Counted from the first letter of the stretch, positions 9,049 through 22,408 are shown. The stretch: 64,000 nucleotides of DNA from Oceanobacillus halophilus (GCF_003628505.1 NZ_RBZP01000002.1:248001-312000); one strand, 5' to 3'. Notes: generated by a model not told the origin, from the letters alone. Numbers and translations: made by a program.

Positions 9049-10155
9049 TCATACATACGAGTTACAAATACAATCAGATATACTTTTAGTTGTTAAATTT
9101 TCCAGTACTAGATTAGTCATCTCTTCCGTACCAACCTGGGTTCCTCCTGCAATTCTTAAGTCTGCTGTATGATATCCTTGCTCCAGGCATTCATTTACAG
9201 CTTTTTCAATATCTGATGCTTCTTCATCTAAACCAAATGAATGACGCAACATAAGTGCAGCAGATAAAATCATTCCTAATGGGTTTGCAATACCTTTCCC
9301 AGCAATATCTGGTGCAGAGCCATGAACAGGTTCGTATAATCCTACGCCATCTGTTCGGATACTTGCAGAAGGAAGCATTCCCAATGACCCTGTAAGCACA
9401 GATGCTTCATCACTCAAAATATCCCCGAATAGATTCTCCGTCACAATGACATCAAATTGACTTGGATTTGTAATTAACTTCATCGCAGCTGCATCTACAA
9501 GTAAATGCTCTACTGTTACATCCGGATAATCTTTCGCTTTTTCTTCAACCACTTCACGCCATAGTCTGCTTGATTCTAAAACATTTGCTTTATCGACGGA
9601 TGTTAAATGTTTCTTACGGATTCTCGCACTTTGAAAGCCCTTGTCTATAATTCTCTCCATCTCTTCTCGAGTATAGGAGAGCGTGTCGACAACTGAATTA
9701 CCATTATTCCGACGTTCACTCGGTTGACCAAAATAAAGTCCACCCGTTAATTCACGAATAATTAAAATATCGCTTCCTTCGATAATTTCCTGTTTTAATG
9801 GAGATGCATGAAGCAATGATTTAAATCCTTTCACTGGGCGCAAGTTAGCAAATAAACCTAACTCTTTACGGATTCCTAATAGTCCTTTTTCTGGTCTGAT
9901 GTTCGCTGGAACCTGATCCCATTTTGGTCCACCTACTGCTCCTAATAGAACAGCATCTGCATTATGACATGCCTTGACTGTATCCTCTGGAAGAGGGACG
10001 CCATAGTTGTCTATGGCGTCCCCACCAATGGCATGCTGGTGAAAAGTGAACTCATGATTATATTCACTTGCAATAGCATTTAAAACTACTTTCGCTGAAT
10101 GGATAATTTCTCTCCCAATCCCGTCCCCCGGAAGAAGAATAATTTGCTTTTTCAT
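9049..10155 (-). CDS. leuB: 3-isopropylmalate dehydrogenase
   Basis: A 368-residue NAD-dependent oxidative decarboxylase of leucine synthesis. It shows the N-terminal [11 protein letters not shown], the substrate residues in ELTGGLYFG and [15 protein letters not shown], and the metal-binding stretch [12 protein letters not shown]. The ATG at 10155 follows a GGGGGG-type site. The gap to leuA is 114 bp, the longest inside this operon, and shows no terminator. The last ten or so residues (SDCICNSYV) run past the usual LeuB end and look like a tail from stop-codon drift. Confidence 0.95.
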   Translation of the reverse strand: MKKQIILLPGDGIGREIIHSAKVVLNAIASEYNHEFTFHQHAIGGDAIDNYGVPLPEDTVKACHNADAVLLGAVGGPKWDQVPANIRPEKGLLGIRKELGLFANLRPVKGFKSLLHASPLKQEIIEGSDILIIRELTGGLYFGQPSERRNNGNSVVDTLSYTREEMERIIDKGFQSARIRKKHLTSVDKANVLESSRLWREVVEEKAKDYPDVTVEHLLVDAAAMKLITNPSQFDVIVTENLFGDILSDEASVLTGSLGMLPSASIRTDGVGLYEPVHGSAPDIAGKGIANPLGMILSAALMLRHSFGLDEEASDIEKAVNECLEQGYHTADLRIAGGTQVGTEEMTNLVLENLTTKSISDCICNSYV

Positions 10156-10269
10156 CAGATGCCCCCCTTTTTATGTTTTAATATCTTAGGATACGAAACT
10201 AATTGGTATGGAGTGTTTATTCACTCCGGAAATACGCTCTGGATGGCTGCCTGAACCTTCCCTAATTTT

Positions 10270-13400
<3,131 letters not shown>

Positions 13401-13404
<4 letters not shown>

Positions 13405-15131
13405 TTCGTTTTTGTCACCCCGATCATTTCATGATTTCCTGTTCCAGGTGCTACCATCGGATAGACACAATCTTTTTTTACTACTCGACAATCCACAACT
13501 ACTGGACCGTCGTAAGAAAATACATCTTCAAGCAAGGCTGGTACATCCTCTTCGTTATCTACTTTAAGAGCTCGGATTCCATAACTTTCTGCCAGTTTCA
13601 CGAAATCAGGATTTTCAGATAATAGGGTTTCTGAATATCTCTCATCGTAGAATTTTTCCTGCCATTGCCTAACCATGCCCAATGCTTCGTTGTTCACAAT
13701 GATCACTTTTACTGGCAAATTCCATTGTTTAAGTACCGCTAGTTCCTGGAGTGTCATTTGAAAACCTCCATCTCCAACAATCGATACAACTAACTCAGTA
13801 GGTTTTCCTAATTGTGCACCAATCGCTGCTGGAAATCCGAATCCCATCGTTCCAAGGCCACCTGAGGTAACCCAACGATCTGGACGATCAAATTGATAAA
13901 ATTGAGCTGCCCACATTTGATGCTGACCGACATCTGTTGTGACGACCGCTTCTCCTTTTGACGCTTGATAAACCTGTTCAAGTAACCATTGTGGAGAAAT
14001 CAGGTCATTGGATCGTTCATACCATAGTGGATAATTGCTTTTATTGGAGAATACTTTCTCACACCACTTATCATGATTGGTAACTTCTACTTCATTTTCT
14101 AATAATGCTTTTAATGCCTCTTTGGCATCTCCAACTACCGGAATATTGGTCGTTATGTTTTTCCCTATTTCAGCTGGATCGATATCAATATGCGCTACTT
14201 TAGCATCAGGTGCGAAATGTTTAATTGCCCCTGTTAAACGGTCGTCAAATCTAGCACCAATGTTTATTAATAAGTCACACTCATATATTCCCATGTTTGC
14301 TGCATAAGTTCCGTGCATTCCTGCCATACCTAACGAAAGCTCATTCGTACCAGGAAAACTTCCTAAACCTAACAACGTAGTAGTTACTGGAAGCTGATAT
14401 TTTTCAGCAAATAATTTCAATTCCTCCGAAGCTTTTGCAAATAAAACACCAGCTCCTGAAAGTAGTAGTGGTCGTTTGGAACGACTCAAAGCATCTGCTA
14501 GTTTTCTTATCTGTAGTGGATTAGGCTTAATAGTTGGCTGATACCCAGGCAAATAAAACTCTTTATCCAATTCGCCTGTTGCCATTTCATTTGCGATATT
14601 TTTAGGAATATCAACTACTACTGGCCCTGGACGCCCTGTTGAAGCTATATGGAAAGCTTCCTTCACAATTCTTGGTAACTCCTTTACATCGGTTACCTGG
14701 TAATTGTGTTTCGTAATTGGTGTTGTAATCCCAATTACATCAGCTTCCTGAAATGCATCCGTTCCAATTACTCCTGTTGCAACTTGGCCAGTAAAGATAA
14801 CGACTGGTAAAGAATCCATCATCGCATCTGTGATACCAGTAACTAAATTTGTTGCACCTGGACCCGAAGTTGCGATGACGACACCAGGTTTTCCTGTTAC
14901 TCTAGCATAACCTTCAGCTGCATGGATTAAGCCTTGTTCGTGCCTGCAGAGTATATGTTGAAAAGGTGCTTTTGCGCGGTGCAGTGCATCATAAATTGGT
15001 AAGACAGCCCCCCCTGGATATCCAAATACGGTATCAACATCTTCGTCTACCAATGAACGTATGAAGACATCTGCACCAGTTGTCAGTGTTTTTTCTGCTG
15101 CTTGCTCCTTCAGCTTTGCCTCAACTTTCAC
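13401..15131 (-). CDS. ilvB: Acetolactate synthase catalytic (large) subunit
   Basis: A 576-residue thiamine-diphosphate enzyme. The N-terminal domain has the catalytic Glu in [15 protein letters not shown], a middle domain follows, and the C-terminal ThDP motif begins [12 protein letters not shown] and ends at [12 protein letters not shown]. It makes acetolactate (Val/Leu) and acetohydroxybutyrate (Ile). The start is a GTG at 15131 behind AGAGGAGGT. First gene of the operon, controlled by the T-box leader upstream. Confidence 0.97.
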
Positions 15132-15263
15132 TACTACTTACCTCCTCTAAAAATTTTCTGTATTAAAAAATTGGATATATAGTAAAACAACTTTCGGTAT
15201 TCTGTCCGAATGCCGTTATACTTATATGATTATAATTCTACTTCTCAGAAAGCAGATACATAT

Positions 15264-15338
15264 AGAAAAGAGGCTCTTTCCTCCCTAAATAAGTCTGCAC
15301 GATTGCAGAGATTATTGGGGAGAAAAGAGCCTCTTTTC
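15264..15338 (-). terminator. T-box regulated terminator before ilvB
   Basis: On the minus strand AAAAGAGGCTCTTTTCTCC pairs with GGAGGAAAGAGCCTCTTTT across a loop of about 35 nt. Its left arm directly abuts the T-box sequence, so antiterminator and terminator are mutually exclusive. The T run is short and broken (TTTTCT). Confidence 0.85.
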
Positions 15339-15575
15339 ACGGTACCACCCAGTTTCATAGCACTCTCACGAATACTACCTCACAGACTGTTCACCAGTCT
15401 ATTTTGATAACAGGTAATGTGATTATACCTGACCATACCTACTAATTAACATGTTCAGTACGGCACTCAGGGAAGAGATAGAAACAAAGTGTATTTCTAG
15501 GCTTCCAGCAACCCTAGATCTCTGTGAATACACCGTATATGCTTCCATTGTCCCGTCATCGAGTTAAATAATATG
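15264..15575 (-). ncRNA. T-box leader of the ilv-leu operon
   Basis: On the minus strand the leader shows the distal stem I pattern AGAGA-TCTAGG-GTTGCTGGAAG-CCTAGA (about 15499-15525), enclosed by a longer GTGTATT/AATACAC stem. The T-box itself, CTGGGTGGTACCGTG (15337-15352), lies immediately before the terminator. Uncharged tRNA would pair with this region and let an antiterminator form. The specifier codon is probably CTC (Leu) at 15475-15477, by position after stem I and by analogy with B. subtilis ilv-leu; that assignment is inference. The 5' end is estimated. Confidence 0.9.
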
Positions 15576-15631
15576 TTAAAAAATCTACTAATCATTTTTT
15601 TAGGAATCCATTTATTAATGGGAAACATTTT

Positions 15632-15646
15632 AAATTTCTGATATTG
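15632..15646 (-). promoter_or_regulatory. Candidate CodY box near the ilv-leu promoter
   Basis: AAATTTCTGATATTG matches 11 of 15 positions of AATTTTCWGAAAATT. It would lie about 60-70 bp upstream of the estimated leader start, where CodY acts on ilv-leu in B. subtilis. Weak on sequence alone; context raises it. Confidence 0.4.
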
Positions 15647-15754
15647 AAAGTAATAATATAACGTTTTTGCTTTAAGGTCAATAGGTATTACCAAAATTTT
15701 TCTGCCATTTAACATATGCAATATATTGAATGCGTTTTCATCGCCCGATTATTG

Positions 15755-15769
15755 GCTTTTCTGAAAAAA
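15755..15769 (-). promoter_or_regulatory. Second candidate CodY box upstream of ilv-leu
   Basis: It contains a perfect TTTTCTGAAAA core (11 of 15 consensus positions). It is about 180 bp before the estimated leader start, between the ilvD terminator and the ilv-leu promoter region. Confidence 0.4.
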
Positions 15770-15801
15770 TAATTTTTTATAAAATTTATTTATAATTTAA
15801 T

Positions 15802-15836
15802 AAAACCGCCCCAACTCTATTTGTTGGAGCGGTTCA
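15802..15836 (-). terminator. Terminator after ilvD
   Basis: On the minus strand AACCGCTCCAAC pairs with GTTGGGGCGGTT (one G-T type mismatch), followed by TTATT. It lies 60 bp after the ilvD stop and separates ilvD from the ilv-leu promoter. Confidence 0.85.
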
Positions 15837-15898
15837 ACTTTTGTTATGATATGCAATATATCGGTTGGTGATACGTATAAATTTTTTTACCGTACACT

Positions 15899-17593
15899 TT
15901 ATAGAAAATCAGTTACTGCTCCTTTTGAAGAACAGGAAACCGTATGTGCATATTTACCTAGAATACCTTTTTTATATAAAGGAGGGGCAACCCAGTCTTT
16001 TTTACGGGCTTCGAGTTCTTCTTCTGTTACATCAAAAGAAATCTCCTTTTTATCTGAATCAACAGTTACTAAATCGCCTTCTTGCAAGAATGCAATTGGA
16101 CCGCCGTCCTGCGCTTCTGGTGCGATATGGCCAACAACTAATCCATGGGTCCCACCAGAAAATCGTCCATCTGTTAAAAGCGCCACTTTCTCACCTAGTC
16201 CCTTCCCAACAAGTAAGCTGGAGATAGAAAGCATTTCAGGCATACCAGGTCCACCTTTTGGTCCCACATAACGGATGACTAGTACGTCACCTTCTTTGAT
16301 TTCATTATTTAACACCGCTTCTGTAGCTTCTTTTTCATTATCAAATACACGAGCTGGACCTGTATGTCGTTTTACTTTTACTCCAGAAACTTTTGCTACA
16401 GCACCAGTTGGAGATAGGTTACCTTTTAAGACGATAAGTGGACCGTCTGCTCGTTTTGGATTTTCAAACGGCATGATCACTTGTTGGTCTTCCACTAGGT
16501 TTGGTGCATCTGCAAGATTTTCTGCAACGGTTTTACCAGTTACCGTTAAGCAATCCCCGTGCAAATATCCCGCATCGTAAAGAAGTTTCATGACTGCTTG
16601 TACCCCACCAGCATGATGTAAATCTTGCATCACATAACGACCGCTTGGTTTCAAATCAGCTAAATGTGGAACTTTTTCCTGCAATCGATTAAAATCATCC
16701 ATTGTTAAATCTACTTCTGCCGCATGCGCAATGGCTAGTAAGTGTAAAATAGCATTGGTGGACCCACCTAGGGCCATAACAACAGTAATAGCATTTTCAA
16801 AGGCTTTCTTTGTCATAATATCTTTTGGATAGATACCTTTTTCCAATAAGCTATACACTGCTTCACCTGCTTCAACACAATCCGCAGCTTTTTCTGAGGA
16901 TTCTGCTGGATTAGAAGAACTTCCAGGTAAACTCATTCCCATTGCTTCCATTGCAGATGCCATCGTATTAGCTGTATACATACCGCCACAAGCACCTGCA
17001 CCAGGACATGCACTACATTCAATTGCATTTAATTCTTTATCATCAATATCTCCGTTGTTATGCTTACCCACACCTTCAAAAACAGATACTAAATCAATAT
17101 CTTTTCCTCGATGACGTCCTGGAGAAATAGTACCTCCATAAACAAACACTGCTGGAACATTTGCATTAGCAATGGCAATCGCACACCCAGGAATGTTTTT
17201 ATCACATGCACCAATCGCAACAAGCCCGTCCAAATTCTCTGCACCAACAACAGTCTCGATAGAATCAGCAATTAAGTCACGACTTGGTAAGGAATAACGC
17301 ATTCCCTGAGTACCCATTGATATTCCATCAGATACGGTGATTGTATTAAACTGCAGTGGAACTCCTCCTGCTTGTCGTGCACCGTTTTTCGCTTGTGCAG
17401 CTAAGTCATTCAGATGAATGTTACATGGTGTTACTTCTGCCCACGTACTTGCAATACCAATCATTGGTTTCGTGAAATCCTCATCCGTTATACCTACAGC
17501 CCGAAGCATTGCACGGTTTGGTGCCTTGGTTGATCCTTCTGAGAACACTTTACTCTTGATACGTAAATCTTTTGTTTTTACATCAGTTGACAT
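15899..17593 (-). CDS. ilvD: Dihydroxy-acid dehydratase
   Basis: A 564-residue Fe-S dehydratase making the 2-keto acids of Ile and Val. Cluster cysteines are visible in [10 protein letters not shown] (about 108-114) and [15 protein letters not shown] (about 193-203). The C-terminal swivel domain contains [11 protein letters not shown] with the catalytic Ser. It starts with ATG at 17593 behind AAGGTAGGGG. It has its own terminator and lies upstream of, but apart from, the T-box operon. I found no T-box or strong CodY box in the 213-bp gap to serA. Confidence 0.97.
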   Translation of the reverse strand: MSTDVKTKDLRIKSKVFSEGSTKAPNRAMLRAVGITDEDFTKPMIGIASTWAEVTPCNIHLNDLAAQAKNGARQAGGVPLQFNTITVSDGISMGTQGMRYSLPSRDLIADSIETVVGAENLDGLVAIGACDKNIPGCAIAIANANVPAVFVYGGTISPGRHRGKDIDLVSVFEGVGKHNNGDIDDKELNAIECSACPGAGACGGMYTANTMASAMEAMGMSLPGSSSNPAESSEKAADCVEAGEAVYSLLEKGIYPKDIMTKKAFENAITVVMALGGSTNAILHLLAIAHAAEVDLTMDDFNRLQEKVPHLADLKPSGRYVMQDLHHAGGVQAVMKLLYDAGYLHGDCLTVTGKTVAENLADAPNLVEDQQVIMPFENPKRADGPLIVLKGNLSPTGAVAKVSGVKVKRHTGPARVFDNEKEATEAVLNNEIKEGDVLVIRYVGPKGGPGMPEMLSISSLLVGKGLGEKVALLTDGRFSGGTHGLVVGHIAPEAQDGGPIAFLQEGDLVTVDSDKKEISFDVTEEELEARKKDWVAPPLYKKGILGKYAHTVSCSSKGAVTDFL

Positions 17594-17736
17594 TCATACC
17601 CCTACCTTTCTTTCGAATCATTATATGCTTATTTATCTAATTGTTCAATGAATTTTTTCAAATCGGATAAATGTCATGTTATAAATTGACGATTTTTTAA
17701 ATATTTTATAATCTTAAGAAACTTAATGTAATTATA

Positions 17737-17764
17737 TTGACAAAAGCTATAATACTGCTATATT
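17737..17764 (+). promoter_or_regulatory. Sigma-A promoter of serA
   Basis: TTGACA (17737-17742), a 16-bp spacer, then TATATT (17759-17764), about 43 bp before the serA start. The -35 is perfect. Confidence 0.75.
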
Positions 17765-17806
17765 AACCATAAATAAGAATAACTTTTTCAGGAGGTTCAT
17801 CCATTC

Positions 17807-19393
17807 ATGAGTTTCAATATTTTGATTAGTGATCCATTGAGTGAAGACGGAATACAACCATTACGTGAAGCAGAAAATGTACATGTTGTGATGGAGACAA
17901 ATTTATCTCCTGAAGAATTGGAAGAGCGAATTAGTGAATTTGATGCATTACTCGTTCGCAGCAGTACACAGGTAACCCGTTCGGTTATTAGCAAAGGGAA
18001 AAATCTCAAAATTATTGGTCGAGCTGGTGTCGGCGTAGATAATATTGACTTGGACGCTGCCACAGAACATGGCGTCATTGTTGTTAACGCTCCAAATGGG
18101 AATACGAACTCTGCTGCAGAACATACGATGGCCATGCTCATGTCTTTATCAAGAAACATTCCACAAGCCTATCTTTCTTTAAAGAATCATCAATGGGACC
18201 GAAAAAAATATGTTGGGGTCGAGCTTCGTGATAAGACGTTAGGAATTGTCGGACTTGGAAGAATTGGTACAGAAGTTGCTACTAGAGCGAAAGGACAGCG
18301 AATGAATGTGGTAGCCTATGATCCTTTCTTCACAGAAGAAAAAGCTGAAAAAATGGGCATCGGTTATGGTACCTTGGAAGAAGTCATCCAGCAAGCAGAC
18401 TTTATTACGGTACACACGCCGCTGCTAAAAGAAACAAGACATATGATCAATGGGAAGGCTTTTGAAATGATGAAAGATGGCGTATATATCATTAACTGTG
18501 CGAGAGGTGGAATTATTGACGAGGATGCCCTCTATGATGCAATTGTGTCTAATAAAGTAGCTGGGGCAGCATTAGATGTTTTTGAAGAGGAACCATTTAT
18601 GGACCATAAACTATTGGAACTGCCAGAAGTTGTTGCCACACCACATCTCGGTGCCAGCACATTGGAAGCTCAGGAAATTGTTGCAGTGGATGTTAGCGAG
18701 GACGTCCTTCGATACTTAAACGGAGATACTGTAAGAAATCCCGTTAACTTGCCTTCTCTTTCTAAAGATGTCATGAAGAAAGTCGAGCCATATTTTCATT
18801 TAGCTGAAAAACTTGGATCTTTTCTTATTGATCTAGTAGATGAAGTAGCCCAAGAGATTCATATTTCATATGCTGGTGAACTATACGATATGGAAGTGGC
18901 TCCTATTACGAGAAACACGGTGAAAGGAATCTTAAAACGACACCTAGGTATGCATGTCAATGATGTGAATGCTCTTTATCTTGCGGAAAGAAAAGGCATT
19001 ATCGTCAATGAGAATAAAACATCTACCGCAAAAGGGTTCACCAACCTGATAACGGTTGAGATGAAAACGAAATCTCAAGTTAGAAAAGTATCAGGAACCT
19101 TATTAAACGGTATGGGTGCTCGAATTGTGAATGTAGATGATTATAGTGTGGACGTTAGACCAGAAGGCCATATGGTTGTTATTGAACACACCGACCAACC
19201 AGGGGTTATCGGTCGCTTGGGAAGCCTTTTAGCAGAGCATGATATTAACATCGCAACCATGCAAGTAGATCGCTCCGATGTAGGCGGGAAAGCAATAATG
19301 ATTCTCACCATAGACCGACATCTCGATGATCCTGCACTCAAGGACTTAGATGAACTAGAAGTCATCAAAGAAGTGGTAGCAATAGATTTGTAA
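17807..19393 (+). CDS. serA: D-3-phosphoglycerate dehydrogenase
   Basis: A 528-residue enzyme opening serine synthesis from 3-phosphoglycerate. The NAD-binding GLGRIGTEVA is at about 147-156, catalytic regions include NCARGGIIDEDAL and TPHLGAST, an intervening domain follows, and a C-terminal ACT domain (about 450-528, VVIEHTDQPGVIGRLGS) binds serine. The length matches the long bacterial/B. subtilis type. The ATG follows AGGAGG. It is divergent from ilvD, has its own promoter and terminator, and stands alone. Confidence 0.97.
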   Translation: MSFNILISDPLSEDGIQPLREAENVHVVMETNLSPEELEERISEFDALLVRSSTQVTRSVISKGKNLKIIGRAGVGVDNIDLDAATEHGVIVVNAPNGNTNSAAEHTMAMLMSLSRNIPQAYLSLKNHQWDRKKYVGVELRDKTLGIVGLGRIGTEVATRAKGQRMNVVAYDPFFTEEKAEKMGIGYGTLEEVIQQADFITVHTPLLKETRHMINGKAFEMMKDGVYIINCARGGIIDEDALYDAIVSNKVAGAALDVFEEEPFMDHKLLELPEVVATPHLGASTLEAQEIVAVDVSEDVLRYLNGDTVRNPVNLPSLSKDVMKKVEPYFHLAEKLGSFLIDLVDEVAQEIHISYAGELYDMEVAPITRNTVKGILKRHLGMHVNDVNALYLAERKGIIVNENKTSTAKGFTNLITVEMKTKSQVRKVSGTLLNGMGARIVNVDDYSVDVRPEGHMVVIEHTDQPGVIGRLGSLLAEHDINIATMQVDRSDVGGKAIMILTIDRHLDDPALKDLDELEVIKEVVAIDL

Positions 19394-19408
19394 ATGGAGT
19401 TTGTTTGA

Positions 19409-19445
19409 TGGAAACCGGCTTGTTGATGAGCTGGTTCCTTTTTTA
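19409..19445 (+). terminator. Terminator of serA
   Basis: GGAAACCGGCT pairs with AGCTGGTTCC around TGTTGATG and is followed by six T residues, 16 bp after the serA stop. Confidence 0.9.
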
Positions 19446-19556
19446 TATTGTTGGGATCCTGTCCTTGTTTGTTATATATTCTCCATTGGTAACTTTCCCA
19501 TTTTCGACGGTATCCAAATCACTAAATAAAAAACTCGTGACTACCACCATACCTCC

Positions 19557-19590
19557 AAAGAAAAAGTACACAACTTCCTGCTGTGTACTC
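19557..19590 (-). terminator. Terminator of the HAD hydrolase gene
   Basis: On the minus strand GAGTACACAG pairs with TTGTGTACT and is followed by TTTTT. It begins 14 bp after the stop of the gene at 19604. Confidence 0.8.
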
Positions 19591-19603
19591 ACTCTATCTC
19601 TAA

Positions 19604-20386
19604 CTACTCAATTATATCCAATACTTCTAAAAGCCCTGATACTTCATATGTTGGACGTACCTCTTCAGCTTCAATTCCTTTTCGATTAATCCAAACAGAA
19701 CGAATTCCTGTGCGGTTTGCACCTAAGATATCGGTATTCAGATTATCCCCTACCATTAATACTTCATCAGCTGATACACCAAGCAAATGCAATGCATGTT
19801 CAAAAATACTTGAATCTGGTTTTCCTCTACCGTATGCTCCAGAAATTACGATTTCATCAAAATAAGGCCTGAGCTCTGGAGTAATCGTCAATTTTATATT
19901 TTGTAATTGCGGAGAACCATTGGTGAGTAGTAATAATTTATATTTTCCATGTAAGTGATCTAGTACCCTCAAACTATCTTCATACAGGTATGGAACTTTT
20001 TTGCGATTCTCCGGAAATGCCTTCGAAAGTTCCTCCCCAAAACTAGGATCATCTATACCTAATTCTTTTAAGCCAAGTGTCCAAGCTTGCTTTTGATAAA
20101 CTGGCGCAATTTCTTTTAATTTTTCAAAGTCTTCCCCTTCATCTTCAAACTTTCCCCATAACCCCTCAAAAGGATTGATGCCAATCATTTTTGTAAAAGG
20201 ATATACTTCATAACTTTCATACAGTTCTCTAGCTTTATTACGCACGGCTTTCTCTAATAAAGACGATTCTACGCTATATTTTTCTCTTGCTAATTCACAA
20301 GTCATTTTAAATGCTTGTCTTACGCTTTCTTCATCCCATAATAAAGTATCATCCAAATCAAAAAATACTGCTTTTAATTTCCCCAT
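19604..20386 (-). CDS. HAD-superfamily hydrolase, YjjG/YsaA-like
   Basis: A 260-residue phosphatase-like protein with all four HAD motifs: FFDLDDTLL with the nucleophile Asp at about 10, LLLTNGSP at about 154, the Lys in GRGKPDSSIF, and VGDNLNTDILGANRTG near 220. The helical cap sits between motifs I and II (C1 type). Its order and length fit the YjjG-like nucleotidase / YsaA group; the substrate is unknown. The ATG at 20386 is behind GGAGG. A single-gene unit with its own terminator. Confidence 0.85.
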   Translation of the reverse strand: MGKLKAVFFDLDDTLLWDEESVRQAFKMTCELAREKYSVESSLLEKAVRNKARELYESYEVYPFTKMIGINPFEGLWGKFEDEGEDFEKLKEIAPVYQKQAWTLGLKELGIDDPSFGEELSKAFPENRKKVPYLYEDSLRVLDHLHGKYKLLLLTNGSPQLQNIKLTITPELRPYFDEIVISGAYGRGKPDSSIFEHALHLLGVSADEVLMVGDNLNTDILGANRTGIRSVWINRKGIEAEEVRPTYEVSGLLEVLDIIE

Positions 20387-20546
20387 CTGTATTCCTCCAG
20401 TTTTTCTACTTTCTTTAAAAGATTACCAATTCTAAATCTAACATAAGCGAAACATCTTTGATTGACAAGTACGACCAGGTTTCTTTTTTGTAATTTTTTC
20501 ACATCTAAACTTATTGGCATTCACATAAAATTGCAATCTGAGGGAA

Positions 20547-20561
20547 AAATTTCAAAATTTA
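20547..20561 (+). promoter_or_regulatory. Weak candidate CodY box before ilvE
   Basis: AAATTTCAAAATTTA matches 10 of 15 consensus positions and ends 4 bp before the ilvE -35. It is plausible because of its place and target, not by score. Confidence 0.3.
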
Positions 20562-20564
20562 GTC

Positions 20565-20593
20565 TTGCTTAAATAAAAAATTTAATTTATGAT
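20565..20593 (+). promoter_or_regulatory. Sigma-A promoter of ilvE
   Basis: TTGCTT (20565-20570), a 17-bp spacer, then TATGAT (20588-20593). The start codon follows 35 bp downstream. Confidence 0.7.
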
Positions 20594-20627
20594 TAATAGA
20601 AATCTTTTATGCAAGGAGATAATATAA

Positions 20628-21719
20628 ATGGTAAATCAGTCAATTCGCGTGGAAGAAAGTCAATCAAGAAAAAACAAACCGGATTCAAGTGAGTTAGTGT
20701 TTGGAAGAAGTTTTACAGACCATATGTTCGTAATGGACTATTCATCAGGGTTGGGATGGCACAATCCAAGTATCATTCCTTATCAGAATCTTTCTATAGA
20801 TCCAGCTGCGATGATTTTTCACTATGGTCAATCTGTATTCGAGGGATTAAAAGCATTTCGAACACAAGATGGAGACATTCAATTGTTTAGACCCGAGAAA
20901 AATTTACAGCGTTTGAATCATTCAAATGAGCGTCTCGTCATTCCACCGATTGATGAGGAATTCGGATTAGAAGCAATTAAACAACTAGTAGAACTGGATA
21001 AAGAATGGGTTCCAGATGCAGAAGGAACGTCCCTTTATATCCGTCCATTTATTATTTCTAATGAACCATATCTTGGTGTAGCACCATCCGGTCATTATAA
21101 ATTTATTATTATTATGTCACCAGTAGGTTCCTATTACAAAGAAGGCATAAATCCGGTGAAAATTGCAGTAGAAAATAAATATGTTCGTGCGGTTAAAGGT
21201 GGTACAGGAGAAGCTAAAACGGGCGGTAACTATGCTTCCAGCTTAAAAGCACAGGAAATTGTAGAAAAAGAAGGGTATTCCCAAGTTTTATGGCTAGACG
21301 GCCTAGAAAAAAAATATATTGAAGAAGTCGGCAGTATGAATGTCTTCTTTAAAATTAATGGCGAGGTTGTCACCCCAGCTCTTAACGGCAGTATTCTAGC
21401 TGGTATTACTAGGGATTCTGTACTTGAATTGCTAAGACATTGGGATATCTCAGTTACAGAACGGAGAGTCTCCATGCAGGAACTGTATGAAGCACATCAA
21501 GATGGCACACTGGAAGAAGCATTCGGTTCTGGTACGGCAGCTGTTATCTCTCCAATTGGGGAACTGTATTGGGATGGTAATCACTTAAATATCAACGAAG
21601 GCAAAACAGGTGAACTATCGAAGAAAATCTACGATACCATCACTGGAATCCAGTATGGAAAAATAAAAGATCCGTTTAATTGGGTGGTAAAAGTCGGAAA
21701 AAAGACTGAAGTGAAATAA
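20628..21719 (+). CDS. ilvE: Branched-chain amino acid aminotransferase
   Basis: A 363-residue class IV PLP aminotransferase, the last step of Ile, Val and Leu synthesis. The motif GGTGEAKTGGNYASSL holds the PLP lysine at about 197, FHYGQSVFEGLKAF is at 64-77, and EAFGSGTAAVISP binds the phosphate. The length matches the B. subtilis YwaA/YbgE type. The ATG follows AAGGAG. It is unlinked from the ilv-leu operon but has its own promoter and terminator. Confidence 0.96.
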   Translation: MVNQSIRVEESQSRKNKPDSSELVFGRSFTDHMFVMDYSSGLGWHNPSIIPYQNLSIDPAAMIFHYGQSVFEGLKAFRTQDGDIQLFRPEKNLQRLNHSNERLVIPPIDEEFGLEAIKQLVELDKEWVPDAEGTSLYIRPFIISNEPYLGVAPSGHYKFIIIMSPVGSYYKEGINPVKIAVENKYVRAVKGGTGEAKTGGNYASSLKAQEIVEKEGYSQVLWLDGLEKKYIEEVGSMNVFFKINGEVVTPALNGSILAGITRDSVLELLRHWDISVTERRVSMQELYEAHQDGTLEEAFGSGTAAVISPIGELYWDGNHLNINEGKTGELSKKIYDTITGIQYGKIKDPFNWVVKVGKKTEVK

Positions 21720-21725
21720 AAGTGG

Positions 21726-21764
21726 AAATTCCCTGAAGCGCTTATGAGCTTCAGGGAATTTTTC
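21726..21764 (+). terminator. Terminator of ilvE
   Basis: AAATTCCCTGAAGC pairs with GCTTCAGGGAATTT, followed by a T run, 8 bp after the stop. Confidence 0.92.
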
Positions 21765-21801
21765 TCGAACGGCTACTAAAAGTAGACCATCCTTTTAAAA
21801 G

Positions 21802-21999
21802 CTATTTGTTTTGATCTGACATACTTTGTTCGGCGATTTGAATCATTCGTTTGACCATCTCGCCACCCACCGAACCATTCTCACGTGCAGTAGTATCTGC
21901 TCCAAGCTCGACATTGAATTCATTAGCGATCTCTTCTTTCATGCTATTCAACGCACTATCAGCACCAGGAACTAACAGTTTATTTCTGCTACCTGCCAT
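21802..21999 (-). CDS. Small acid-soluble spore protein, alpha/beta type
   Basis: A 65-residue SspA/SspB-family protein that coats spore DNA. It shows the conserved germination-protease region NEFNVELGADTTAREN (about 28-43) and NGSVGGEMVKRM after it. The ATG at 21999 is preferred over a TTG three bases upstream, both behind GAGGAG. A sigma-G-like promoter is visible upstream (22048-22077). This is direct evidence that the organism forms spores. Confidence 0.95.
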   Translation of the reverse strand: MAGSRNKLLVPGADSALNSMKEEIANEFNVELGADTTARENGSVGGEMVKRMIQIAEQSMSDQNK

Positions 22000-22047
22000 C
22001 AAGAATCACTCCTCGGGGGTATTGAACAGAATATATCTGTTCATATG

Positions 22048-22077
22048 TATCATTTAACTTAAAGAAATATTTATTCA
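22048..22077 (-). promoter_or_regulatory. Sigma-G-like promoter of the SASP gene
   Basis: On the minus strand TGAATA (22072-22077), a 17-bp spacer, then AATGATA (22048-22054), which fits the forespore consensus with CATnnTA at the -10. SASP genes are sigma-G dependent in Bacilli. Confidence 0.5.
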
Positions 22078-22292
22078 CTATGCCAACTCTTTCTTTTATT
22101 TATGGTTCTAAAGCAAGTTAATTGGCCATATACTATCAATGTTTTGGTTTTATGAAAAGCCATTTATTGGTAATAGGAACTGCGGTTACTTATCGGGAAG
22201 ATTGTTGATTTTCAGCATTATTTTATTTTGGATTTTGTATAGACAGCTAATTTCTTAAAATAAGAATAAGTATCTAATTTAGTGCTTTGTTG

Positions 22293-22408
22293 ATTTCCGC
22301 TCCGGGCAGTCGCTTTCCGCGGGCGGCTGATGAGCCTCCTCGTGCTATCGCACTGCGGGGTCTCATCTAGGCCTATCCTCCCGCAGGAGTCGACTGCCCT
22401 CCGCTCCA
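22293..22408 (-). repeat. Dispersed repeat element, copy A2 (inverted member of pair 2)
   Basis: A GC-rich block with GCAGTCGCTTTCCGCGGGCGG, GATGAGCCTCCTCGTG and CCGCAGGAGTCGACTGCC. Inverted ends GGGCAGTCG/CGACTGCCC replace the usual ATACAC ends. Only about 116 bp long; the interior is partly deleted. Confidence 0.7.

Noticed and set aside
10156-10269. A decayed copy of the 180-bp element between leuA and leuB
   Set aside because: Only CTCCGGAAATAC is shared, too little to call a copy.
15568-15596. An ilv-leu promoter with TATTAT as -10
   Set aside because: The -10 is reasonable, but none of the hexamers at 16-18 bp spacing resembles TTGACA, so no promoter is called.
15497-15721. A 74-codon minus-strand ORF upstream of ilvB
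   Set aside because: It lacks a ribosome site and overlaps the ilv-leu promoter region and T-box stem I, so it is not treated as a gene.
17594-17806. T-box or CodY control of ilvD
   Set aside because: No T-box sequence or terminator pair, and no site above 8 of 15 CodY matches, was found in this gap.
19405-19689. A 94-codon plus-strand ORF after serA
   Set aside because: It runs through the serA terminator and the HAD-gene terminator, antisense to the end of the HAD gene, with no ribosome site.
22024-22042. LexA/DinR box at GAAC...GTTC
   Set aside because: The Bacillus SOS box has GAAC-N4-GTTC; here the gap is 11 bp.
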